From NCBI GenBank assembly GCA_003561215.1, contig PWXG01000040.1:1-40934 (forward strand): 40,934 nucleotides of DNA, written 5' to 3'. A program made the position numbers and the translations under genes. The first letter of the stretch is position 1. The number at the start of each line of letters is the position of its first letter. Source of the DNA: Thermotogales bacterium (GTDB lineage Bacteria > Thermotogota > Thermotogae > Petrotogales > Kosmotogaceae). Under the pieces are notes generated by a model. That model was given only the letters and a program-made list of their open reading frames with translations. It searched no databases and was not told where the DNA came from. Shown piece after piece: positions 33,840-40,934 of the stretch.

Positions 33840-34064
33840 TCATTCCTTTGTGTAAGGGAGCAAAGCCACGTGCCTTGCGCGCTGGATGGCTTCTTTCACC
33901 AGTCTTTGGTGTTTTGCACAGTTTCCTGTTATCCTCTTGGGGATTATCTTACCCTTTTCTGTTATGAAGTCCCTGAGCATTGATGTGTTCTTGTAGTCGA
34001 TATATTTGGTCTTTGATGCGCAGAGTCTACACTTTTTTCTAGTTCTTCTCCGTCTTTCTCTCAT
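33840..34064 (-). CDS. rpsR: 30S ribosomal protein S18
   Basis: 74 residues. N-terminal basic run ([11 protein letters not shown]) then CRLC, plus a later Cys in GNCAKHQ, the zinc-type (C+) form. [25 protein letters not shown] is the S18 core that pairs with S6. Ends [13 protein letters not shown]. Located after ssb, as in most bacteria. Confidence 0.96.
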   Translation of the reverse strand: MRERRRRTRKKCRLCASKTKYIDYKNTSMLRDFITEKGKIIPKRITGNCAKHQRLVKEAIQRARHVALLPYTKE

Positions 34065-34075
34065 CTACTCTCCTC

Positions 34076-34537
34076 CTAAAACGGCACTTCATCACTCTTG
34101 GAATCGTTCGAATCGTTTCCAAAGAAAGTGATATCATCATCACTATCACTGTCATCGGGTTTGGTCTCTTTTTCTGTTGAGGAATCGTCGTATGTCACAC
34201 CCGCTTGTGCTTTGGTTTCCATGAAACGAATAGTATTGGCGAGCACCTCGGTCGTGCTTCTTGGCTCTCCGTCCTGAGTCTTCCAGCGACGTATTCTTAA
34301 TGAGCCTTCTACGAGTATCAGTCGCCCTTTGGCCAGATAATTACCGCAGAACTCTGCAAGCTTGCCGAAGGTAACTATTCTGATGAAATCGGCGGTATCG
34401 TCTTCTCTTGCACTTCTTGTGTTCCTGTCAACTGCTAAGGAAAACGTCGAGATCTGCGTCCCACTAGGACTGAACTTCATCTCAGGATCACGTGTCAACC
34501 GTCCAACAAGTATGATCTTGTTATAGCTTATGCTCAC
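34076..34537 (-). CDS. ssb: Single-stranded DNA-binding protein
   Basis: 153 residues, GTG start. OB fold (NKIILVGRLTRDPEMKF, FSLAVDRN, FIRIVTFGKLAEFCGNYLAKG, ILVEGSLRIRRW) followed by an acidic Asp/Ser-rich tail ending DEVPF, the tip that recruits repair and replication proteins. Lies between rpsF and rpsR, the classical arrangement. Confidence 0.96.
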   Translation of the reverse strand: MSISYNKIILVGRLTRDPEMKFSPSGTQISTFSLAVDRNTRSAREDDTADFIRIVTFGKLAEFCGNYLAKGRLILVEGSLRIRRWKTQDGEPRSTTEVLANTIRFMETKAQAGVTYDDSSTEKETKPDDSDSDDDITFFGNDSNDSKSDEVPF

Positions 34538-34543
34538 CAGCTA

Positions 34544-35026
34544 TCACGCCTTCTTTTCGTCTGACTTGTCTTCTGGTTTATCTGGCGGGCTGTTCGGAAC
34601 AACTGAATTATCAGGAAGTGCTTCTTCCAAAGCCTGGTCAGTACTTTCGGTGGGTGCCTCTTCAGGAACAGCAACAGCCGCTTCTTCGGGCTTGTCTGTC
34701 TTCTTTGGTGAGGGGGCTTTTTCCAGGTCTTCTCTTCTGAAAGTCTGCCACCTGAAGATTTCCGGAGTGACGTTGTAGAGTCTTTCAAGTCCAAGGACGG
34801 TCTCAGCGTCTGCATCAAACAGGATTACCGAGTAGTCTCCTTCAGCAAATCCCTTGCGCACGCGATAGGCGAGCTTCTTGATTCCCCATCTGTCAACTGA
34901 TCTGATTTCTCCGCCTACACGCTCTTCGATGTAAGCCTTTACCTTCTCTACAATTGATTCTCTCTCTTCTTCATCGATTCGCGGAGAAACGATGAAGAGA
35001 GTCTCGTATATTCTTCTTCTACCCAT
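34544..35026 (-). CDS. rpsF: 30S ribosomal protein S6 with an extended acidic tail
   Basis: 160 residues. The first ~95 residues are a normal S6 (RRIYETLFIVSPRIDEEE, WGIKKLAYRVRKGFAEGDY, FRREDLEK). The remaining ~60 are low-complexity and rich in Pro, Glu and Ala (PEEAAVAVPEEAPTES), longer than the usual S6 tail and probably disordered. First gene of the rpsF-ssb-rpsR-rplI cluster and of the long - strand run. Confidence 0.95.
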   Translation of the reverse strand: MGRRRIYETLFIVSPRIDEEERESIVEKVKAYIEERVGGEIRSVDRWGIKKLAYRVRKGFAEGDYSVILFDADAETVLGLERLYNVTPEIFRWQTFRREDLEKAPSPKKTDKPEEAAVAVPEEAPTESTDQALEEALPDNSVVPNSPPDKPEDKSDEKKA

Positions 35027-35080
35027 ATTAACCTCCCATGGCCATTGGCTTTGTCCACGGACAAAGCGGGATTGTTGTCA
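35027..35080 (-). promoter_or_regulatory. rpsF 5' leader with S6:S18-type binding hairpin
   Basis: Transcribed from the promoter at 35087-35115, the leader contains the stem GCTTTGTC/GACAAAGC (plus-strand 35048-35067) with a 4-nt loop. It is preceded directly by CCCG and followed by CCAATGGCCATGGGAGG, which includes the ribosome site. A CCG next to an apical hairpin before rpsF is the hallmark of the known S6:S18 autoregulatory leader. Assignment is by position and pattern; pairing of the outer helix is only partly clear (CCC with GGG). Confidence 0.5.
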
Positions 35081-35086
35081 AAGGGA

Positions 35087-35115
35087 AGTATAACACAGCA
35101 CACCGTTGTTATCCA
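35087..35115 (-). promoter_or_regulatory. Promoter for the rpsF operon
   Basis: On the minus strand TGGATA (35110-35115), 17-nt spacer and TATACT (35087-35092) preceded by TGT, an extended -10. It places the start about 50 nt before rpsF. Confidence 0.6.
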
Positions 35116-35140
35116 GCGCAAAGACATCCGGGAAGCTGAT

Positions 35141-35270
35141 CGCCAGGAACTGGCGAAAAGAGGAGCCGCAGGGATAGCGGCGAAGCGAATCTGGCAAAGA
35201 TCGCCAGAGATGCGTAATGGCCAGGAACGGGCCATGAAGCGGATTGAGCAAAGAGCGTTCAACCCGCTTC
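35141..35270 (+). repeat. Array of five small hairpins with purine-type 7-nt loops
   Basis: Five consecutive inverted repeats. Stems and loops (+ strand): CGCC-AGGAACT-GGCG (35141-35155, can extend inward to CGCCAG/CTGGCG); GCCGC-AGGGATA-GCGGC (35165-35181); TCTGGC-AAAGATC-GCCAGA (35190-35208); ATGGCC-AGGAACG-GGCCAT (35217-35235); and a 13-bp stem with one mismatch around AAAGAGC (35236-35270). Loop centres are 25, 26, 27 and 27 nt apart. Stems are unrelated in sequence, while loops fit A-R-R-R-A-N-N. A decayed sixth loop AAAGACA lies at 35120-35126. The array sits between the divergent rpsF and tldD promoters. Confidence 0.7.
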
Positions 35271-35281
35271 GTGAAAAGCAG

Positions 35282-35290
35282 TGTTATAAT
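35282..35290 (+). promoter_or_regulatory. Extended -10 for tldD
   Basis: TGTTATAAT at 35282-35290 is a perfect extended -10; no matching -35 at 17 nt. It lies 42 nt before the tldD TTG start and immediately after the hairpin array. Confidence 0.55.
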
Positions 35291-35332
35291 GATCCTAATG
35301 ACCGCTTCATCATATTCGCGGAGGTGAACTCC

Positions 35333-36718
35333 TTGCTAGATCCAAAGATCGCCCACGCTGTTCTCGATGCTGCGTTGGATAATGGCGCGGATTTTGCGGA
35401 ACTCTTTGTAGAATTGAGGTACTCCACAGAGATATCAATGCTGAACGGCAAGGTCGAAAGCGCTGTATCGGGAACTTTATGCGGAACAGGTGTCAGGGTC
35501 TTCTCTGGTACTACGAGTGCCTATGGACACACGAATGACCTGAGTATTGATTCGCTCAGTGAATTGGCTGCAAGACTGGCAAGATCCACGGGCAGTTCTT
35601 TGTCAAAGAGAGAGACTAAGACACCCCACAGACCTGATATCAAGAACCGTCACATGATCCTGCTTAGTCCTGATGCTGTTGAACCTTCTGAGAAAGCCGC
35701 GATCATGAAACTGGCTAATGAAGGAGCGCGAAGCGTCTCGGATCTCGTTGTCCAGGTTCTTGTATCTTATATAGATAGCGTTCAGACTGTTTGGATCTTC
35801 AACAGTGACGGGCTACAGATCGACGACCGCAGAGTCAGAACCCGCCTCACTATACGTTCTGTTGCCGAGTACGAGGGCACAAGAGAGACAGCTCACTACT
35901 CTCCTGGTTCGGGTCTGGGAATCGAATTCTATAATACCTTCGATGTAAGGGAAGCCGCCAAGAGACCATCCAGAATGGCGAGCAAAATGGTTAGGTCCAG
36001 ACATGCGCCGGCGGGAAAGATGCCTGTTGTCATCTCGAACGGTTTTGGTGGCGTGATATTTCACGAGGCCTGCGGCCATGCGCTCGAGGCTACAAGCGTT
36101 GCGAAGGGCGCTTCTGTCTTCTCCGGGAAATTGGACCAGAAAGTCGCCTCGGAATGCGTTTCGGCCATGGATGATCCAACAATTCCTAATGCATGGGGAT
36201 CAGCAAACATTGATGATGAAGGCAAAGAGACAAGGCCTAATTTGTTGATAGAAAGAGGCATTCTCAAGTCCTACATGGTGGACAGGCTCAACGGCATGAA
36301 GATGTCCATGGAATCCACTTCGAGCGCTCGAAGACAGGACTACACGTACCCGCCTACTTCGAGAATGAGCAACACGTTTATCACCGCGGGCAATCTTCTT
36401 CCGGAGGAGATCATAGCCGCAACAGAATATGGTCTTTACGCCAAGAGTCTTGGCGGAGGTTCCGTAACCCCTTCGACGGGAGAGTATAACTTTGCAGTTA
36501 CTGAAGGATACCTCATTGACAAGGGCAGAATAACCGAATCCGTAAGAGGCGCCACTCTTATTGGAAAAGGGCACGAGACTCTTAAGAAGATTGACATGGT
36601 CGGATGTGATCTGTCTAGAGAACAGGGGATGTGCGGCTCTGCTTCAGGAATGATCCCTGCAGACGTCGGGCAGCCCACAATCAGGGTCTCTGAATTGATT
36701 GTTGGAGGTCGAAGCTGA
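35333..36718 (+). CDS. tldD: TldD metalloprotease subunit
   Basis: 461 residues from the TTG at 35333, chosen because GGAGGTG lies 6 nt upstream and the protein then starts LDPKIAHAVLDAALDNGADFAE as in the family; a much longer upstream frame crosses the promoter and hairpin array. TldD carries the zinc motif HEACGH (in IFHEACGHALEATS) and a C-terminal CGSASG region. With TldE it forms a heterodimeric peptidase that degrades unfolded or modified peptides, for instance in microcin and CcdA processing. Confidence 0.94.
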   Translation: MLDPKIAHAVLDAALDNGADFAELFVELRYSTEISMLNGKVESAVSGTLCGTGVRVFSGTTSAYGHTNDLSIDSLSELAARLARSTGSSLSKRETKTPHRPDIKNRHMILLSPDAVEPSEKAAIMKLANEGARSVSDLVVQVLVSYIDSVQTVWIFNSDGLQIDDRRVRTRLTIRSVAEYEGTRETAHYSPGSGLGIEFYNTFDVREAAKRPSRMASKMVRSRHAPAGKMPVVISNGFGGVIFHEACGHALEATSVAKGASVFSGKLDQKVASECVSAMDDPTIPNAWGSANIDDEGKETRPNLLIERGILKSYMVDRLNGMKMSMESTSSARRQDYTYPPTSRMSNTFITAGNLLPEEIIAATEYGLYAKSLGGGSVTPSTGEYNFAVTEGYLIDKGRITESVRGATLIGKGHETLKKIDMVGCDLSREQGMCGSASGMIPADVGQPTIRVSELIVGGRS

Positions 36719-38076
36719 TGATTCATGCTGACTTGAAGCAGAAGATACTCTCGTTAGCTTCCCGTAGAGGGGCTGAGATGAGCGAAATCTTCTATAGGAG
36801 CTCGAGAAGTTTTTCGATAAGTGCATATAACGGAAAGATAGAAAAGAGTAGTGACTCAATCTCTGCAGGAATAAGCTTGAAAACAGTTAGAGAAGGCAAA
36901 GCCGGGTTCGCGTTCACTGAGGTTATTGACGATACTCACTTGGAGACTCTTGTGGAAAGCGCCATCGCCAACATGGCGCTCAATAATTCCGATTACTCTG
37001 AGGAGCTATATGCTGGTGCAAAGATACACGACGAGTCCTCATATTACAGCGGACTGTATGAGCAGTTGCCGGTAGAAGAGCCTCTCGACACCGTCCTTGA
37101 GATGGAGAAAACTGCACGTGAGTGCGATCCCAGAGTTGTTCTCGTTCCGGAGAGCAGATTTGGATTCTTTGTTACAGAGACGCACATCTACAACACTCTT
37201 GGACTGGAAGACTACTACAGGGAAGACGGAGGCTACATCTTTGTGGTAACGGTCGCCTCTGACGGCAAACAGCACAAGACCAGCTTCGCTTATGATCTGG
37301 CAAGAAAACCAGAATCGCTCGGTCATGTTGAAACGGCGAAGCGAGCAGCATCCGAATCAGTGGAGAAACTCGGAGCAGAATCTCTCAAGAGCGGCAAATA
37401 CGATATCGTTATCAGGAACGATGTCTTCGGTTCTTTGCTCGCGACATTTGTTCCCACAATGTTTTCCGCGGAAATGGTACAGAGAGGGCTTTCACCGATC
37501 AAGCGTTCTGCCGACAAGCCAATAGCCTCAGACCTTGTATCTATACTTGATGAGCCGCACCTTTCCGGAAGCCTTAGCAGCAGACCTTTCGATGATCAGG
37601 GCGTCCCCACCAGAAGAAAGGCTCTCATTGACAAGGGTTTACAGAAATCACTTTTGTATGATTTGAAAACTGCAAGAAAAGACAAGGTCCAACCGACAGG
37701 CAACGCAATCAAGAACGGTTATAAGGGCCAAATCCAGATCTCACCGATCAACATATCTGTGGAAGCTGGCAAATATGACCTTGATGAACTCCTCGCGAAG
37801 ATGGACATGGGAATCCTTGTAACTTCTCTCGAAGGGCTCCACTCGGGTGCAAAGCCCGTGTCAGGGGAGTTCTCCCTGGGAGCACAGGGATTCCTCGTAG
37901 AACATGGAAAGAAGACGAGGAGTGTCGAACAGATCACACTCTCTTCTGATATCCTGAGCTTGCTCAGGCATATTCAGGCTGTCGGAACTGACAGAGTCTT
38001 TTCTATTCCAATGCCCAGAACCACTTTTACTCCATCGGTACTCATATCCAATATGGATATCGCCGGTTCGCACTGA
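36718..38076 (+). CDS. tldE: TldE/PmbA subunit of the TldD/TldE protease
   Basis: 452 residues, ATG overlapping the tldD stop by 1 nt (TGATG). PmbA-type features: RSFSISAYNGKIEKSSDS near the start, VFGSLLATFVPTMFSAEMVQRG in the middle, SRPFDDQGVPTRRKALIDKG, and the end FTPSVLISNMDIAGSH. It lacks the HExxxH site, as expected; TldD supplies the zinc. Partner gene adjacent, so the pair is complete. Confidence 0.94.
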   Translation: MIHADLKQKILSLASRRGAEMSEIFYRSSRSFSISAYNGKIEKSSDSISAGISLKTVREGKAGFAFTEVIDDTHLETLVESAIANMALNNSDYSEELYAGAKIHDESSYYSGLYEQLPVEEPLDTVLEMEKTARECDPRVVLVPESRFGFFVTETHIYNTLGLEDYYREDGGYIFVVTVASDGKQHKTSFAYDLARKPESLGHVETAKRAASESVEKLGAESLKSGKYDIVIRNDVFGSLLATFVPTMFSAEMVQRGLSPIKRSADKPIASDLVSILDEPHLSGSLSSRPFDDQGVPTRRKALIDKGLQKSLLYDLKTARKDKVQPTGNAIKNGYKGQIQISPINISVEAGKYDLDELLAKMDMGILVTSLEGLHSGAKPVSGEFSLGAQGFLVEHGKKTRSVEQITLSSDILSLLRHIQAVGTDRVFSIPMPRTTFTPSVLISNMDIAGSH

Positions 38077-38140
38077 TCATTGTTCAATCCTTGTTAACTG
38101 GTCATGTGAGTCACAGATGTATAATCAGGCTGGTGATGAT

Positions 38141-38344
38141 ATGCCGATATACAGGTTTGTGTGCAAAGAGTGTTGTGTCGAAAAGGAAATACTGATGAAG
38201 TTTAGCGATAGTGTGCCTGAATGCGACAAATGTGGTGGAGAACTGATAAAGCAGGTCTCCATGGTTTCTGTGAAGCGTTCAGAGGGGCAGCTGTCAGCCT
38301 GTAGCAGTTGCACTTCCAGCGACTGTTCCAGATGTTCCAGTTGA
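38141..38344 (+). CDS. FmdB-like zinc-ribbon protein
   Basis: 67 residues from the ATG at 38141 (MPIYRFVCKECCVEKEIL). Zinc ribbon CKEC...CDKC as in the FmdB/CxxC_CxxC_SSSS family, and an unusual tail with CSSCTSSDCSRCSS. The family's function is unclear; it was first linked to formamidase operons. A TATAAT at 38120-38125 could serve it, though without a good -35, or it may be read through from tldE. Confidence 0.82.
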   Translation: MPIYRFVCKECCVEKEILMKFSDSVPECDKCGGELIKQVSMVSVKRSEGQLSACSSCTSSDCSRCSS

Positions 38345-38348
38345 CGAT

Positions 38349-38365
38349 AGTGGAGAAGCTCCGCT
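38349..38365. terminator. Small hairpin between convergent FmdB-like and rtcB genes
   Basis: 7-bp stem AGTGGAG/CTCCGCT (one G-T pair) with an AAG loop in the 32-nt gap. No T-tract; weak candidate for a shared transcript end. Confidence 0.3.
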
Positions 38366-38376
38366 TATAGCTTCGT

Positions 38377-39525
38377 TCAACCTTTCATCACTCCTATTGG
38401 CTCGAGCCTTTCTAAAGGCAGTACCAGTTCTCTCTGCATTTCCATAACTTCTTCGATGTTCTTGTAGGTCTGCCGGGCTTCCTCAACAACCGATTTCCTG
38501 TCAGGTGATACGATGCTGATATTCATCTGCTCCAACTCTTTGATGACGTCACGATACTCAATTCTGTCATGAGCTTCTCTTCTTCCCATGACCCTTCCAG
38601 CTCCATGAGAACACGATTTGAAGCTGCTGGAGTTTTCTAGTCCTTGTCCTACGTAAGAAGCACTTCCCATAGAACCGGGGATGATTACCTTGCCCGATGC
38701 CCTGACTGCTCCTTTTCTGTGCACCACCACTTCTTCTCCAAAGTGCTCTTCTATGCTCGCATAGTTGTGTATGGTCTCAAGGTTCTCGCTGACTTCAAAA
38801 GAGTCAAAGAATCTCTCCATGATATCGAGCAGCTCTTCCATCATGATTCTTCTGTTATCCGAAGCGTAGTGCTGGCAAAAGGTCATCGCCGAGTAGTATG
38901 CTCGGCCCTCATTGCTACCGAGAGAAAACCATGCAAGTCCAGGGGGATGTTCCTTGCGTTGCTTCTTAAGTAAATCCTGAGCGCGTCTATTGTAATGATC
39001 TGCAACAGCTTTTCCGAGATGCCTCGAGCCGCTGTGAATCATCAATGCAATCTTCTCTTCAGAGGTCTTCTGGATTTCTATGAAGTGATTTCCACCACCC
39101 AGTGTCCCTAATTGGAGACTTGCGTTAGCCCTCTCCTTCTGGATCACGGGGTCTTCAGGCATCTGATCCCATACAGTTGACTCCACAGGTCTCTTCCTCT
39201 TTCTGAAACCTGCAGGTATTGCCTTCATTAAAGTGCTCAACAGGTTCTTGATCGACTTTCTGACCCTGGCAACTTCCAGATCCGTTATAGCCAGAACGAC
39301 ACCACATCCGATGTCAACACCGACAGCATTGGGAACGATTTTGCTTTTCAGGGCAACTACACCGCCAATCGGCATTCCAAAGCCCGGATGAACATCGGGC
39401 ATTATTGCCGCCCACTTGAAAACACCCGGTAGTTTGCAGACGTTAGTTATCTGCCGCATCGCTTCCGGTTCAATCCTGTGAACAGGGAACCAGGATTTAA
39501 AACCGATATCCTTATCGTATTGCAC
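38377..39525 (-). CDS. rtcB: RtcB-like RNA ligase
   Basis: 382 residues from the GTG at 39523-39525 (MQYDKDIGFKSWF), 6 nt after AGGTG; another in-frame GTG at 39534 overlaps that site. RtcB motifs: IMPDVHPGFGMPIGGV, GVDIGCGVV (metal-binding Asp/Cys), GGGNHFIE, HSGSRHLGK, and SCSHGAGRVMGRREA with the His that is guanylated in the family. It joins 2',3'-cyclic phosphate and 5'-OH RNA ends. It belongs to the shorter RtcB type. No archease or RtcA gene is adjacent. Confidence 0.92.
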   Translation of the reverse strand: MQYDKDIGFKSWFPVHRIEPEAMRQITNVCKLPGVFKWAAIMPDVHPGFGMPIGGVVALKSKIVPNAVGVDIGCGVVLAITDLEVARVRKSIKNLLSTLMKAIPAGFRKRKRPVESTVWDQMPEDPVIQKERANASLQLGTLGGGNHFIEIQKTSEEKIALMIHSGSRHLGKAVADHYNRRAQDLLKKQRKEHPPGLAWFSLGSNEGRAYYSAMTFCQHYASDNRRIMMEELLDIMERFFDSFEVSENLETIHNYASIEEHFGEEVVVHRKGAVRASGKVIIPGSMGSASYVGQGLENSSSFKSCSHGAGRVMGRREAHDRIEYRDVIKELEQMNISIVSPDRKSVVEEARQTYKNIEEVMEMQRELVLPLERLEPIGVMKG

Positions 39526-39534
39526 ACAAATCAC

Positions 39535-39688
39535 CTGGCTTTCCCGTGGCGATTATTGCGCGTGCCGGCGGTTTCTGTAGAAAACTGGTGAACTCTCTCA
39601 AGAATGAGAAGAACAGGAGATTCTATGATGGACAACTGCCCAGAGTAAGCAAACCGATACTCCAGGAACGATCTGAAAGTACATCCTT
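39535..39688. other. Short gap between GNAT and rtcB genes
   Basis: A 154-nt non-coding stretch. A 5-bp hairpin TCTCA/TGAGA with an AGAA loop lies near 39597. I see no clear promoter or RNA. Confidence 0.4.
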
Positions 39689-40225
39689 TCAAAGGTTCAG
39701 CTCGTTCCATTCATCTTGAAGAATCCCCATGACGACTTCATCATAGTACTTACCATCCCGGAAGATCCTCTGTCTCAGGACTGCTTCCTTTCTGAAACCG
39801 CATTTTTCGTAAGATCTGATTGCCCGAGGGTTGAACGAATAGGTCCTCAGTTCAATACGGTGTATGTTCATCTGTTCGAAAACAAATCTGAGAAGCACTC
39901 TCATTGCATCAGTACCGTATCCTTTATCCCAGTATTGGCTGGCAATGAATATTCCAACGGTAACACAGCGGTTCTTCCAGTCTACTTCGTTTATACCGCA
40001 ACCGCCGATATATGCAGTGTCTTCCTTTCTCTCTATGGCAAAATTATAAGTGTCCTTTCCGGCTTCTTGCTGTTCATACCACTTTTCTTCATCTTCAAGG
40101 CGTAAAGGAAACGGTACGCCTGGAGTCAGATTCCTCCTCACCTCGGGATCGTTGACATATTTCCACGCCAGGGGAACATCCTCCTTGTGGTATTCTCTGA
40201 GCCTTATCAATTCTCCTTCAAACAC
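39689..40225 (-). CDS. GNAT family N-acetyltransferase (RimJ/RimL type)
   Basis: 178 residues from the GTG at 40223-40225 (MFEGELIRLREYHKEDVPLAW), following GGTGGAGGTGAG; a longer frame adds 15 residues of the leader. RimJ/RimL-like pattern: LAWKYVNDPEV, AYIGGCGINEVDWKNRCVTVGIFI, the acetyl-CoA loop SQYWDKGYGTDAMRVLLRFVFEQ and RIELRTYSFNPRAIRSYEKCGFRKE. Probable substrate is an amino group on a protein or small molecule; not determinable here. Confidence 0.88.
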   Translation of the reverse strand: MFEGELIRLREYHKEDVPLAWKYVNDPEVRRNLTPGVPFPLRLEDEEKWYEQQEAGKDTYNFAIERKEDTAYIGGCGINEVDWKNRCVTVGIFIASQYWDKGYGTDAMRVLLRFVFEQMNIHRIELRTYSFNPRAIRSYEKCGFRKEAVLRQRIFRDGKYYDEVVMGILQDEWNELNL

Positions 40226-40253
40226 TCTCTCACCTCCACCGTTTCCTGCGCGT

Positions 40254-40262
40254 AGTATAACA
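40254..40262 (-). promoter_or_regulatory. Extended -10 for the GNAT gene
   Basis: On the minus strand TGTTATACT lies about 28 nt before the GTG start; no strong -35 is seen. Confidence 0.4.
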
Positions 40263-40308
40263 TGCCGCACGTAACTTAATTGTCGAATTCTGTCGGATTC
40301 TCGTGGTC

Positions 40309-40314
40309 TATAAT
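40309..40314 (+). promoter_or_regulatory. -10 element for the final lipoprotein gene
   Basis: TATAAT at 46 nt before the GTG start of the last gene; the -35 region is weak (a TTGTCG lies too far upstream at 40280). Probable promoter only. Confidence 0.35.
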
Positions 40315-40360
40315 GGTATAGTACTGAATGTCATGACAAGAATCGCAAAGGGGGGCTAAC

Positions 40361-40934
40361 GTGAAAATACTCATAGTATTCATCACTGTTGTGATACTCG
40401 CAATGGCCTCCTGTTCTACCGTGGTGGTCGTCGAGAATCCCATGGAAGAGTCTATTCCGGAATACATCTCTGTACGACCACCGACTCTGAAGTACTCGAT
40501 TATCGAAACCCTTTATGAGATCTACAGAGCGAATGTGCTCATTCCCGATCAGATCGCTTCTGCATATGCTTTGCCCATAGACGGGTACAAAGAGCATTAC
40601 GAATGGCTGATTAAGACTTATGAGGATATGGACGAACAGACACAGTCTTCCATTACAGAACTCTTCGAATCGGTACATCCATGGACGCTGATGAACCTGA
40701 CAACGATGCTGTCTGACGGATCAACGATAGGTGAAATCGTGGATATTCTCACTTCAAGCGAAGCGGACTATGAAGCTTCTACAAAGAAACTCATCGGCTC
40801 TTTACTCCAGCGATTCTACAAGGATTACTTCCACTCATATTTCTCTATGAGCACAGCCACTTTTCTTCCACTGGCAGAGAAGATGACGACAGAAGCGTTG
40901 AAGAGAGAGAACATACTGAGCTTCATCGAGGAAA
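40361..40934 (+). CDS. Putative lipoprotein, 3' end outside window
   Basis: GTG start behind AAGGGGGG; the frame stays open to the window end (191 codons seen). N-terminal signal sequence MKILIVFITVVILAMASC with a lipobox-like MASC, so Cys18 is the probable lipidated residue. The mature part is Glu-, Tyr- and Leu-rich and looks helical (SIIETLYEIYRANVL, YEWLIKTYEDMDEQT). I do not recognise the family. Because the gene is incomplete, domains further on could change the picture. Confidence 0.75.
   Translation, partial: MKILIVFITVVILAMASCSTVVVVENPMEESIPEYISVRPPTLKYSIIETLYEIYRANVLIPDQIASAYALPIDGYKEHYEWLIKTYEDMDEQTQSSITELFESVHPWTLMNLTTMLSDGSTIGEIVDILTSSEADYEASTKKLIGSLLQRFYKDYFHSYFSMSTATFLPLAEKMTTEALKRENILSFIEE

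Noticed and set aside
35141-35270. CRISPR array
   Set aside because: Units share loop pattern and spacing but not repeat sequence, the period is only ~26 nt, and no cas genes are near.
35141-35270. CsrB-like CsrA-binding RNA
   Set aside because: Only three of five loops contain GGA, and no + strand promoter is visible upstream; kept only as a weak alternative.
35045-35332. Upstream extension of tldD by 96 codons
   Set aside because: It crosses the rpsF promoter, the hairpin array and the tldD -10; homology and the GGAGGTG site place the start at 35333.

Overview
The window looks like a chromosomal stretch from a member of the Thermotogae, most likely a mesophilic Mesotoga/Kosmotoga-type lineage. 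This is inferred from the gene content and the long, overlapping operons: a Thermotoga-like Hfq, HU and protein disulfide oxidoreductase, a long Bacillus/Thermotoga-type SRP RNA, and a base composition that is not AT-extreme. Nearly all of the sequence is coding, start codons are often GTG or TTG, and Shine-Dalgarno sites (GGAGG/GAGGTG) are strong. I see no prophage, insertion sequence, CRISPR array or tRNA gene.

Layout. (1) 1-6888, + strand: a tightly coupled run of folP (3' part), a DivIC/FtsB-like protein, an RsmJ-like methyltransferase, miaA, hfq, hflX, an M23 peptidase, a small hypothetical, metK and rpsT, closed by a 17-bp hairpin. (2) 6960-8370, - strand: a sugar-type ABC ATPase and a solitary Phd/YefM-type antitoxin with its own strong promoter. 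(3) 8435-12818, + strand: nqrBCDEF-like genes for a Na+-pumping NADH oxidoreductase, without nqrA, followed by an unknown conserved gene. (4) 12833-13675: a LysM + M23 cell-wall hydrolase. (5) 14004-21276, - strand: gatA-gatB-outer membrane protein-hemW-ferritin-like-dCMP deaminase-korB-korC, all overlapping or nearly touching. (6) 21358-24417, + strand: prmA, a DUF501 gene with an odd start, and uvrC. (7) 24438-25405: hup and the SRP RNA gene. (8) 25584-27940: a Cys-rich small protein, a PfkB kinase and a divergent SIS-domain protein with an operator-like palindrome between them. (9) 27942-35026, - strand: an apparent 11-gene run rpsF-ssb-rpsR-rplI-RNase Z-nfeD-SPFH-membrane protein-pdo-trxB-nadE. 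(10) 35333-38344, + strand: tldD-tldE-fmdB type zinc ribbon. (11) 38377-40225, - strand: an rtcB-like ligase and a GNAT acetyltransferase. (12) 40361 to the end, + strand: the start of a lipoprotein.

The genes mostly serve translation and RNA metabolism (miaA, hfq, hflX, metK, rpsT, gatAB, prmA, rpsF/rpsR/rplI, RNase Z, RtcB, SRP RNA), redox and energy (Nqr, KorBC, TrxB/PDO, NadE) and envelope maintenance (two M23 peptidases, a putative toga outer-membrane protein, NfeD/SPFH). The most unusual non-coding signal is at 35141-35270: five consecutive small hairpins about 26 nt apart. Their stems differ completely in sequence, but every loop can be drawn as 7 nt of the form A-R-R-R-A-N-N. Other points of interest are a probable ATA start for hflX, a start-proximal frame problem in the DUF501 gene, an Nqr cluster without nqrA, and an S6:S18-type leader ahead of rpsF.
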